This document shows, piece after piece, positions 25,801-32,205 of a stretch of DNA of 64,000 nt; the first letter of the stretch is position 1; every line of letters starts with the position of its first letter. The notes under the pieces were generated by a model. That model was given only the letters and a program-made list of their open reading frames with translations. It did not search any database and was not told the DNA's origin. The position numbers were made by a program, and so were the translations under genes. Location: positions 29,258-93,257 of the forward strand of contig JAVEYG010000018.1 in assembly GCA_034003625.1 (NCBI GenBank), written 5' to 3'. This stretch comes from GWE2-42-39 sp034003625. GTDB lineage: Bacteria; Bacteroidota; Bacteroidia; Bacteroidales; Prolixibacteraceae.

Positions 25801-26161
25801 GGGAACAGCTTGCAACGGACTGGGAGAAACAGACAAAGCCCGGGACTTTTGGCAGCAGGCATCAACGGGTTTGAAGCAGGTTTCGTCGGCGATGTTTTAC
25901 AACGATCAGCAACCCGATACCATTTTTTACCAGGGATTGGCGATGCGCAAACTGGGTAAGGAAGACGAAGCTGTCAAACGCTTTGAAATGCTCGTTAATT
26001 TCGGAAAAGAACATATCAACGATGAGGTGAAAATTGACTATTTCGCCGTTTCACTGCCCGACCTGCTGATTTGGGAAGACGACCTGAACGAACGAAACCG
26101 CCGGCTTTGCCAATATCTCATGGATTTGGGATATGCTGGATTAGCACATCGGGGAAGCTGA
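22877..26161 (+). CDS. DUF5107 domain protein with TPR array, carrying in-frame repeat insertions
   Basis: 1094 residues, no signal peptide, so cytoplasmic. Residues about 25-380 match DUF5107, an aldose-1-epimerase-like beta-sandwich (WYEKVTIPTYGIG, LPELGGRVQMAYDK, SGGLEFNWPQHHRP, GGLLHVANHHVSPGKKQW). From about residue 470 to the end there are many TPR units. The family is found next to glycan-degrading enzymes and is thought to act on sugars, but its activity is not established. Two oddities: residues about 10-20 (TPPSEGKGEASA) are encoded by a G-rich repeat (22904-22938), and residues 665-673 (PDRVQNPVR) by a perfect palindrome (24869-24895). Both keep the frame open. The first may mean the native start was remodelled. 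Confidence 0.82.
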   Translation: MTRLINDILITPPSEGKGEASAWYEKVTIPTYGIGKPEKNPMFLEKRVYQGSSGVVYPHPVIEKILDEKENKEWNAVFLENQYLKIMILPELGGRVQMAYDKMKQRHFIYYNQVIKPALVGLTGPWISGGLEFNWPQHHRPSTYEPVDHRIEENPDGSVTVWCSEVERMFRTRGMAGFTLHPDKAYLEIKVKLFNRTNFPQTFLWWANPAVKVNDEYQSVFPPDVHAVFDHGKRDVSAFPIAKGTYYKVDYSPGTDISRYKNIPVPTSYMAVNSKYNFVGGYENDSRGGLLHVANHHVSPGKKQWTWGHSDFGQAWDRNLTDEDGPYIELMCGVYTDNQPDFSWIMPGEEKTFSQYFMPYRDLGVVKNATKEAMVNLEIVEGKAIVKAYTTGVYHGSKVILKYGKEILLEDSFYFHPATSYEKTVELPKEADPKRLKIEVKTAEGLTLVDWQPEPDTEKEIPEPAKAAKLPQEIASNEQLYLTGLHLEQYRHATYDPRPYYEEALVRDPKDTRCNNALGLWYLRRGQFAKAENYFRDAIKTLTERNPNPIDGEPFYNLGLCLRFQDRNEEAYDAFYKSVWNAAWMENGYFQLARLETMNNRLEEALEVVDRSLIRNWHNHKTRHLKVAILRKLGKISEAEKLIEESLALDSFNFGVLFEEYLLSPDRVQNPVRGEEFKLMIRGNIHNYIEFALDYAYAGLYEEAIQLIGLGISEQGKNNVYPMAWYYKAWFEYKSGKTEEAHGSLKSVAGVCPDYCFPNQPEAVVALEWAIQANPSDYKALYYLGNFWYAFKKYEAAIACWEKSIKINDQFPTTHRNLALAYFNKLGQPQKALSELEKAFSLDETDSRILMELDQLYKRLEHAPEERLALLQKHPKLVDDRDDLYLELVTLYNQLGQYEKAYELIMSRKFHPWEGGEGKVTGQYVFSLKEMAKKAIQEKKFGKAIDLLEKARVYPENLGEGKLYGAQENELLYWLGTACNGLGETDKARDFWQQASTGLKQVSSAMFYNDQQPDTIFYQGLAMRKLGKEDEAVKRFEMLVNFGKEHINDEVKIDYFAVSLPDLLIWEDDLNERNRRLCQYLMDLGYAGLAHRGS
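22904..22938. repeat. G-rich dispersed repeat inside the DUF5107 coding region
   Basis: CCCCTCCTTCGGAGGGG (22908-22924) is a perfect hairpin and is followed by AAGGGGGAGGCTTCAG, which repeats the AGGCTT end of the copies at 13150-13197 and 22821-22870. It is translated in frame as TPPSEGKGEASA. Confidence 0.6.
24869..24895. repeat. Perfect palindromic element inside a coding sequence
   Basis: CCTGACAGGGTT (24869-24880), loop CAA, AACCCTGTCAGG (24884-24895): a 12-base perfect stem. It is read in frame as PDRVQNPVR between TPR helices. CCTGACAGGGTT/AACCCTGTCAGG palindromes are familiar as intergenic dispersed elements in Bacteroidota, so this looks like an insertion tolerated by the protein. 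Confidence 0.75.
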
Positions 26162-26316
26162 ATTTTCGTTGATAATGTAATTTCATGTGACAAACGCGGA
26201 CGGTTGATAAATCATTTTTGTGTGGCACGATTCGTCCGGATTAATCCAAAGAGAAAATGATGCAACAGGTCAGTCGGCCATTGTTGTTTGCTGGCGTAAA
26301 GATTTTTTTCAAACGA

Positions 26317-26976
26317 TTACTTATTATTGGAGACCTCCGGTTTCTTTTTGAAATAAAAATAGGTCACCCCGGTGCTTGTGTCGTCATAATTGAAAATTTC
26401 CTTATCGGGGTGCAGGCGGTAAAACGCCAGCATGGCCATGTCGCCCGCGCAGAAAAGGGAATGCAGGCACATCACCGTCAGGAAAAAATACGCAAGCGGC
26501 TGATGCCAGAAAAAAACAGCGCCGGCAAGCGTTATTGTTTTCACAACTACCAGCGGGGCATTGGCGACTACCCGGAACGCAGCAGGGGAAATAACCTGCC
26601 GGTTGGCCAGCACATAAAAAATGAATTTCTGCCAGATGGCGCCAAAAACTAATTTACGCGTGCCTGTCAGCCAATAGGCTGCAGCATGCAACAGTTCGTG
26701 GAGGATGATCAGTGCAGTGAACGAAAACAAGACGGCCCATCCGACATTTTGCAATGGACCGTTTATTCCGCGCGAATTCATTACAAAAGCTTTCACCACA
26801 GCTACAATCCCGATTGCAATCATGCCAAGCTGGTAAAATGAATATGCTTTGACCAGTTGTTTTTCTTCCTGTATCTGCTCGATAATAAATTCTTTTAGTC
26901 GCAAATGAGAGACCTCGGTAAGAAACTCAAATTCTGCTTTGTTTTGCAAATCTTCGGGTGTGAGTTTCGGCTTCAT
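26317..26976 (-). CDS. DUF3267 family putative membrane zinc metalloprotease
   Basis: 219 residues. A soluble N-terminus (1-45) precedes four predicted membrane helices. A zinc-protease motif HELLH (His 93, Glu 94, His 97) sits at the end of the second helix, as in DUF3267 proteins, which resemble site-2-type intramembrane proteases. The substrate is unknown. The gene lies 30 bases downstream of kdsB on the same strand and is probably co-transcribed with it. Its 3' end faces the DUF5107 gene across a 155-base gap with no clear terminator. Confidence 0.78.
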   Translation of the reverse strand: MKPKLTPEDLQNKAEFEFLTEVSHLRLKEFIIEQIQEEKQLVKAYSFYQLGMIAIGIVAVVKAFVMNSRGINGPLQNVGWAVLFSFTALIILHELLHAAAYWLTGTRKLVFGAIWQKFIFYVLANRQVISPAAFRVVANAPLVVVKTITLAGAVFFWHQPLAYFFLTVMCLHSLFCAGDMAMLAFYRLHPDKEIFNYDDTSTGVTYFYFKKKPEVSNNK

Positions 26977-27006
26977 CAGGGGGAACTGTTTTATTTCCAG
27001 TGAGTT

Positions 27007-27747
27007 TTATCGAATCATGGTTTTAGCTGCTTCCAAATCTTCGGGCGTATCAATCCCTATGGTTTCAATTTCGGTGATAGCGGTTTTTATGCGGTATCCG
27101 TTCTCTAACCAGCGAAGTTGTTCGAGCGATTCAGCCTGTTCCAGTTTCCCGACCGGCAGCCGGGTTAATTTCTGAAGTATATCGGCCCGGTAGGCGTACA
27201 TCCCGATGTGACTGAAAAATTGCGCTTTACCGGGCCATTCTTCCGGTTTGCTCCCGCGAATATACGGAATAGTAGAACGGCTGAACAGTAAGGCTTCCAT
27301 TTTTGTATTGACAACCACTTTCGGGCGGTTAGGATTGTGTAGCTCGGCCAGTTCGGTTACCGGTTTGATCAGTGTGGCAATTTCCGTTTCCCTGCTGTCG
27401 AAACACGAGCAGAGGTTTTTGATTTGTCCGGTGCGGATAAACGGTTCGTCGCCCTGTATGTTCACCACCACATCGAAAATCATCATTTCTGAAATTTTCC
27501 GGGCGGCTTCGGCACAGCGGTCCGTCCCGCTCTGATGATCGGAAGAAGTAAACACTGCACGTCCGCCAAACGACTCAACTGCTTTGAAAATTCGTTCATC
27601 GTCGGTAGCTACCCAAACATCAGACAGAATTTTCGACACATTTTCATACACCCATTGAATAACGGGTTTATTACCCAGTATGGCGAGCGGTTTGCCCGGG
27701 AAACGGGTCGACTGATAACGTGCAGGAATGATGCCGATGAATTTCAT
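27007..27747 (-). CDS. kdsB: 3-deoxy-manno-octulosonate cytidylyltransferase (CMP-KDO synthetase)
   Basis: 246 residues, the usual length. The N-terminus IGIIPARYQSTRFPGKPLA is the nucleotide-binding signature of KdsB. VNIQGDEPFI is the metal-binding motif, and HIGMYAYRADIL and EQLRWLENGYRI are family blocks. It activates KDO with CTP for lipopolysaccharide inner core synthesis in the cytoplasm. waaA, which uses the product, is also in this window at 35097-36335. The gene is divergent from the sigma-54 activator at 27882 with 134 bases between the starts. Confidence 0.96.
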   Translation of the reverse strand: MKFIGIIPARYQSTRFPGKPLAILGNKPVIQWVYENVSKILSDVWVATDDERIFKAVESFGGRAVFTSSDHQSGTDRCAEAARKISEMMIFDVVVNIQGDEPFIRTGQIKNLCSCFDSRETEIATLIKPVTELAELHNPNRPKVVVNTKMEALLFSRSTIPYIRGSKPEEWPGKAQFFSHIGMYAYRADILQKLTRLPVGKLEQAESLEQLRWLENGYRIKTAITEIETIGIDTPEDLEAAKTMIR

Positions 27748-27881
27748 ATTCGTCCGTAATTGCGGGTTAAATCACTAAATCTTGTTAAAAGTATGACAAC
27801 TTGTCGGTTGATTGCCGGGTAAAGTGTAACTTTAGTGCCTGAAATTTTAATTTTGCAAAAGTAATCATATTTAATGCAAAT

Positions 27882-29114
27882 ATGGATGTTCAGGAAATAA
27901 AACAACGATTTGGGATTATAGGTAACTCACCGGGTTTGAACAGGGCCATCGAAGTTGCGATACAGGTCGCCCCCACCGACTTGTCGGTGCTGATAACCGG
28001 TGAAAGCGGGACAGGAAAAGAAACTTTTCCCCAGATCATCCATCAGTTTTCGGCACGAAAACATGGGAAATACATTGCCGTGAACTGTGGTGCTATCCCG
28101 GAAGGGACTATCGATTCGGAACTTTTCGGGCATGAAAAAGGCTCGTTTACCGGGGCATTGGCCGACCGGAAAGGATATTTTGAGGAGGCCAACGGCGGAA
28201 CTATTTTCCTGGATGAGATCGGTGAATTGCCGATGGCCACGCAAGTACGTTTACTTCGGGTACTCGAAGCCGGCGAATTTATAAAAGTAGGTTCATCGAA
28301 AGTTTTAAAAACCGATGTCCGGGTGGTAGCTGCCACCAATGTCGATATTCCGCAAGCCATTCAGAACGGAAAGTTTCGCGAAGATTTGTATTATCGCCTG
28401 AACACGGTACCGATCAAAGTGCTTCCCCTGCGCGACCGGAAAGAAGATATTCATCTGCTGTTCCGTAAATTTGCCGCCGATTTTGCCGACCGGTACCGGA
28501 TGCCCCCGATCCGGCTGACCGACGATGCCCAGGAGTTGCTGCGCACCTTCGACTGGCCGGGAAATGTGCGGCAGTTAAAAAATATTACCGAACAGATTTC
28601 CATTATCGAGCAAAACCGGATGATCGATGCGCACACGTTGAGGCCATATCTCCCTGAACATTTAGATCAGCATTTACCTGTCATTTATAAAGGGGTTGAT
28701 GAAAAAACATTTTCAACGGAACGGGAAATACTGTATAAAATCCTTTTCGATATGAAGAAGGATATGAACGACCTGAAAAAACTGGTGTTCGACATGCTTC
28801 ATAACGAAGGGCGCCCCTTTGATTTTCATGGCGAGCAGGCTCATCTGATCCGAAAACTCTATCCCGACGAAGGAGGTAGTTATGTCCCGGACCAGCCTTC
28901 AGCTCCCAAAGTACCGTACGAACCTGTGGCAAAACACGAGATTCAGGATACTGAAGAATATGTGGAAGAATCACTTTCGCTGGAGGATAAAGAAATTGAA
29001 CTGATCAGGAAGGCGTTGGAAAAACATAAAGGAAAACGCAAATATGCAGCTCAGGAACTGGGTATTTCGGAGCGCACTTTGTACCGGAAAATCAAAGAAT
29101 ACGACATCAATTGA
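27882..29114 (+). CDS. Sigma-54-dependent Fis-family transcriptional activator without receiver domain
   Basis: 410 residues. There is no sensory domain: the AAA+ domain starts almost at the N-terminus, with Walker A GESGTGKE (40-47), the sigma-54 contact loop written GSFTGA instead of GAFTGA, Walker B IFLDEIGE, and arginine-finger region FREDLYYRLN. A linker of about 110 residues leads to a Fis-type helix-turn-helix at the C-terminus (KRKYAAQELGISERTLYRKIK). The activator, lptE, a TPR gene and secG form one plus-strand run. This gene order is recurrent in Bacteroidota, so it probably responds to envelope state, but no signal input is visible. Its targets are unknown. Confidence 0.93.
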   Translation: MDVQEIKQRFGIIGNSPGLNRAIEVAIQVAPTDLSVLITGESGTGKETFPQIIHQFSARKHGKYIAVNCGAIPEGTIDSELFGHEKGSFTGALADRKGYFEEANGGTIFLDEIGELPMATQVRLLRVLEAGEFIKVGSSKVLKTDVRVVAATNVDIPQAIQNGKFREDLYYRLNTVPIKVLPLRDRKEDIHLLFRKFAADFADRYRMPPIRLTDDAQELLRTFDWPGNVRQLKNITEQISIIEQNRMIDAHTLRPYLPEHLDQHLPVIYKGVDEKTFSTEREILYKILFDMKKDMNDLKKLVFDMLHNEGRPFDFHGEQAHLIRKLYPDEGGSYVPDQPSAPKVPYEPVAKHEIQDTEEYVEESLSLEDKEIELIRKALEKHKGKRKYAAQELGISERTLYRKIKEYDIN

Positions 29115-29116
29115 AT

Positions 29117-29632
29117 ATGAAGAACAAAATAATTCTTTTACTGGTAGTTGGTATGGCCTCTGTGGGAGTGTTTCAATCCTGTAAAATTAGTTATTCGTTT
29201 ACAGGTGCGGTGCCGATGGTGGGGGTGAAAACCTTTAGTGTGGAATACATTCAAAACCGTGCCCGGCTGATCAACCCGAACCTAAGCCAGCAACTGACCG
29301 AAGCCATCCAGGACAAACTACTGAAACAAACGTCGTTCGACCAGGTTGAAGGTGGTGGGGACCTTGAATTTTCAGGACAGATTACCGGATACGATGTGAA
29401 ACCAATGAATATCCAGGAAGGCGACCTGGCTGCACAAAACCGGCTGACCGTTTCCGTTAAAATAAAATACGTCAATAACAAAGATCATGAACAGGATTGG
29501 GAAAAATCGTTCTCTGCGTATGAAGATTTTGGCAGCGAGATCAGTATTGATCAGGCAGAAGGGTCGATCGTGCCGGAAATTATTGAAAAACTGACCGATG
29601 ATATTTTCAACGCATCCATTGCAAACTGGTAG
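29117..29632 (+). CDS. lptE: LPS-assembly lipoprotein LptE-like
   Basis: 171 residues from ATG 29117; an in-frame TTG at 29111 overlaps the previous stop and is less likely. A lipobox GVFQSC places the anchor at Cys 22. The mature part (YSFTGAVPMVGVKTFSVEYIQNRA..., then DLEFSGQITGYDV) matches the Bacteroidota LptE family, which plugs the LptD barrel and helps insert LPS in the outer membrane. It begins 2 bases after the stop of the activator gene, and the next gene begins 3 bases later, so the unit is translationally tight. Neighbouring kdsB and waaA fit an envelope theme. Confidence 0.88.
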   Translation: MKNKIILLLVVGMASVGVFQSCKISYSFTGAVPMVGVKTFSVEYIQNRARLINPNLSQQLTEAIQDKLLKQTSFDQVEGGGDLEFSGQITGYDVKPMNIQEGDLAAQNRLTVSVKIKYVNNKDHEQDWEKSFSAYEDFGSEISIDQAEGSIVPEIIEKLTDDIFNASIANW

Positions 29633-29635
29633 AAA

Positions 29636-30286
29636 ATGACAAAAGAAGATTTTTACAGGTATCTTGTCAGCCCCGAAACGATGGACAGGGAAAGCCTTGA
29701 AGGGTTCAGGGCATTGGTTGGCGAGCACCCCGCTTTTCAGTCGGCATGGATTCTATACCTTAAAAATCTGATGATAGTGGGCGATCCGGCTTTCCCCGAC
29801 GAATTGAAACGGGCATCTGTTTATATTCAGGACCGGCGTATGTTGTACTTGTTTTTGCACCGTCATGCAGAAAAGGAATACCTCGAAGTTTTTGAAGACC
29901 ACCCGATACCCGGGCCCAATGAATTGCTGGAATTTGATTATGCGGCAAATATTTCCTATCAGTTTGATGGACCGGACAATGGTGAAGAATTGTTTGCAGA
30001 ATTGGTGAAAACGTTTCGGAATAAGTTGCCCCGGAAAACAAGAAAAACACCGGTGGATAAATTTCTGAAAAATGAACAGTTGCTCCGCCTTGATGAAAAC
30101 GGGGAAGTTGTAGAATCACCGGGAGAAGAAGAATTTGTATCTGAAACCCTGGCAAATATTTATGCCCGTCAGGGATATCATGAAAAAGCCATCGAAGTAT
30201 TCGAAAAATTAAGTTTGAAATATCCGGAAAAAAGTGTTTACTTTGCCGGTCAAATTGAGGAAATTAAAAAATTAAAGAACAATTAA
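29636..30286 (+). CDS. Tetratricopeptide-like protein of unknown function between lptE and secG
   Basis: 216 residues, no signal peptide or membrane helix. The N-terminal 70 residues are helical and hydrophobic (FRALVGEHPAFQSAWILYLKN), the middle is acidic, and the C-terminus holds one clear TPR (ANIYARQGYHEKAIEVFEKLSLKYPEK). It lies 3 bases after lptE and 8 bases before secG. Conserved placement suggests a cytoplasmic helper for envelope assembly or secretion. That role is inference; no function is established. Confidence 0.75.
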   Translation: MTKEDFYRYLVSPETMDRESLEGFRALVGEHPAFQSAWILYLKNLMIVGDPAFPDELKRASVYIQDRRMLYLFLHRHAEKEYLEVFEDHPIPGPNELLEFDYAANISYQFDGPDNGEELFAELVKTFRNKLPRKTRKTPVDKFLKNEQLLRLDENGEVVESPGEEEFVSETLANIYARQGYHEKAIEVFEKLSLKYPEKSVYFAGQIEEIKKLKNN

Positions 30287-30294
30287 GAAGAACC

Positions 30295-30630
30295 ATGTTT
30301 ACATTGATTACCGTTTTAATATTTATCACCTGCGTCCTTTTAATCCTGATTGTTTTGGTGCAGAATTCAAAAGGTGGTGGTTTAGCAAGTAATTTCCAGG
30401 CGACAAACCAAATTATGGGCGTTCGTAAAACAACCGATTTTTTGGAAAAGGCGACCTGGGGCCTGGCCGGAGTTTTGCTGTTCCTGGCAATTATCAGCAG
30501 CGCATTTATTCCCCGGGGAGAGCAGGCAGCCCAGTCGGCTGTACAGGAGCAAATTGAGAATGCAGTGGATCCGACTGCCGTTCCGAATTTCCCGACAACC
30601 GCCCCGGCTGACAACGACAGCACGAAATAA
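30295..30630 (+). CDS. secG: Preprotein translocase subunit SecG
   Basis: 111 residues. The first transmembrane helix (about 3-22) is followed by VQNSKGGGLASNF, the conserved SecG loop, then NQIMGVRKTTDFLEKATWGLAGVLLFLAI with the second helix. The C-terminal tail is Pro/Ala/Thr-rich and acidic, longer than in E. coli but usual in Bacteroidota. SecG forms the SecYEG channel with SecY and SecE in the inner membrane. It is the last gene of the activator-lptE-TPR-secG unit and is followed by a probable terminator. Confidence 0.94.
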   Translation: MFTLITVLIFITCVLLILIVLVQNSKGGGLASNFQATNQIMGVRKTTDFLEKATWGLAGVLLFLAIISSAFIPRGEQAAQSAVQEQIENAVDPTAVPNFPTTAPADNDSTK

Positions 30631-30656
30631 AAGAATTCTATTTGAAAAAATATGTG

Positions 30657-30692
30657 AAGCCATTCCTGTATTCAGGGGTGGCTTTTATTTTT
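30657..30692 (+). terminator. Probable terminator after secG
   Basis: AAGCCA (30657-30662) pairs with TGGCTT (30679-30684), with an inner CCTG/CAGG stem (30665-30668 with 30673-30676) separated by small internal loops. A T-rich tract TTTTATTTTTT follows. It lies 27 bases after the secG stop. Confidence 0.65.
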
Positions 30693-30897
30693 TGTTCTAT
30701 TCCCCGTCTTTCATATTTCCGAAGACCGAAACTCACGGGAACAGTACAAAATCAAATAGCGTTCTCCCAAATCACGCATTTTGTCATTTGCCGGCACCGA
30801 ACATTATCGGGAACTTTCGCCGAAATCCCTCCTTTTTTTAACCTATCAGTAAAAAAGTAAGTTTCCTAAACCAATCTTTATTCATTAGTATTTATCC

Positions 30898-30976
30898 CAA
30901 AGGGGTATTTTATAAGGGATATGTGTAAATATTCGTTTATATTTTCTATGGGTGTATATTCTATAAGGGGTATATT
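30898..30976 (+). promoter_or_regulatory. Repeated GGGGTATAT-like elements upstream of glnA
   Basis: Four related short elements occur in 80 bases: CAAAGGGGTATTTT (30898-30911), TTATAAGGGATATG (30910-30923), TCTATGGGTGTATATT (30945-30960) and CTATAAGGGGTATATT (30961-30976). They stand out in an AT-rich gap about 140-215 bases before the glutamine synthetase gene. They could bind a nitrogen-responsive regulator. Only the repetition is seen. Confidence 0.4.
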
Positions 30977-31034
30977 AGGTAGATTTGCATTGTTTGTAAA
31001 TTTTGTCTTAATTTTTTTTGAGATGTGGGTTGCG

Positions 31035-31067
31035 TTTGTTCTGAAAAATGTCAAAATATTATATTTT
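31035..31067 (+). promoter_or_regulatory. Possible promoter of glnA
   Basis: TTTG (31035-31038) and TATATTTT (31060-31067) are spaced by 21 bases, near the Bacteroidota -33/-7 pattern. Transcription would begin near 31075, about 40 bases before the ATG. Confidence 0.4.
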
Positions 31068-31114
31068 TGAGCTTATTATTTACAAATAATCAGAATTAAT
31101 ACCTAAAATAATAC

Positions 31115-32128
31115 ATGATGAAAGCAAAACTTGAGTACATTTGGCTGGATGGCTCAGAGCCAACACAGGGACTGAGGAGTAAAACAAAAATCGTAAAAAA
31201 CTTTAGTGGAAAATTAGAAGACTGCCCGATGTGGTCGTTTGATGGTTCTTCAACCAATCAGGCTCCCGGGGGATCGTCAGACTGCTTGTTGAAACCGGTT
31301 GCGATCTTTCCTGATCCCGACCGTAAAAACGGATATCTGGTCATGACTGAAGTTTTGAATGCCGACCATACTCCGCATGCAACGAATGGCCGCGCAACCA
31401 TCATTGATGAAGATGAAGATTTCTGGTTCGGATTTGAACAGGAATATTTTATTTATGATCCGGAAACACACCTTCCAATCGGGTTCCCGAAAAACGGTTA
31501 CCCCAAACCACAAGGGCCATACTATTGCGGTGTGGGAGGCGCAAAGATTTACGGACGTGCAATCGTTGAAGAACATTTGGACCTTTGTCTGGAAGCCGGG
31601 ATTAATATTGAAGGAATCAATGCAGAGGTAGCCTGCGGACAGTGGGAATACCAGATTTTTGCAAAAGGCGCCCGTGCTGCCGGCGATCAGATATGGATTG
31701 CACGTTACCTGCTTGAACGGACTGCCGAAAAATATGGCCTTGAAATAGAGCTGCACCCTAAACCGTTAGGTAAAGAGGTCGACTGGAATGGTTCGGGCAT
31801 GCATGCCAATTTCTCAAACTCGGTATTGAGGACCTGCGGATCAAAAGAAACCTACGAAAAAATATGCGAAGCTTTCCACCCGGTGGTAAAAGAACATATT
31901 GCTGTTTACGGGGCTTACAACGACCAACGTTTGACCGGCAAACATGAAACCGCGTCGATCAACGATTTTAGCTATGGTGTTTCCAACCGAGGTGCTTCTA
32001 TCCGTATCCCGGTAGCTACCGTGGAAGGTGGATGGAAAGGCTGGCTTGAAGACAGAAGGCCTGCATCAAACGCCGACCCGTATAAAGTAGCTGCACGCAT
32101 TATTTCAACGGTACACGGAATCAAATAA
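31115..32128 (+). CDS. glnA: Glutamine synthetase, GSII (eukaryote-like) type
   Basis: 337 residues, the short length typical of GSII rather than GSI (about 470) or GSIII (about 700). The N-terminus KLEYIWLDGSEPTQGLRSK and the WSFDGSSTNQA block form the beta-grasp domain. FGFEQEYF carries metal-binding glutamates, and NGSGMHANFSN and NRGASIRIP are catalytic-domain signatures. It makes glutamine from glutamate, ammonia and ATP in the cytoplasm. It appears to be a single-gene unit, with its own promoter region containing repeated elements and a very strong bidirectional terminator behind it. ATG 31115 is used; ATG 31118 is equally possible. Confidence 0.95.
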   Translation: MMKAKLEYIWLDGSEPTQGLRSKTKIVKNFSGKLEDCPMWSFDGSSTNQAPGGSSDCLLKPVAIFPDPDRKNGYLVMTEVLNADHTPHATNGRATIIDEDEDFWFGFEQEYFIYDPETHLPIGFPKNGYPKPQGPYYCGVGGAKIYGRAIVEEHLDLCLEAGINIEGINAEVACGQWEYQIFAKGARAAGDQIWIARYLLERTAEKYGLEIELHPKPLGKEVDWNGSGMHANFSNSVLRTCGSKETYEKICEAFHPVVKEHIAVYGAYNDQRLTGKHETASINDFSYGVSNRGASIRIPVATVEGGWKGWLEDRRPASNADPYKVAARIISTVHGIK

Positions 32129-32133
32129 TTTGT

Positions 32134-32181
32134 ACGATCATAAAAAAAGCTGTCTCAAAAGACAGCTTTTTTTATGATCGT
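32134..32181. terminator. Strong bidirectional terminator between glnA and nrdJ
   Basis: A perfect 22-base inverted repeat, arms 32134-32155 and 32160-32181, loop CAAA. The core GCTGTCT/AGACAGC is flanked by seven A on one side and seven T on the other, so it can serve both converging genes. Confidence 0.95.
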
Positions 32182-32205
32182 TAGTCGTTTGTTTTTACCG
32201 GATTA

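Noticed and set aside
30554..30860. Short plus-strand frames overlapping the end of secG and the gap behind it
   Set aside because: They overlap secG and its terminator, lack family resemblance and have no start signals.
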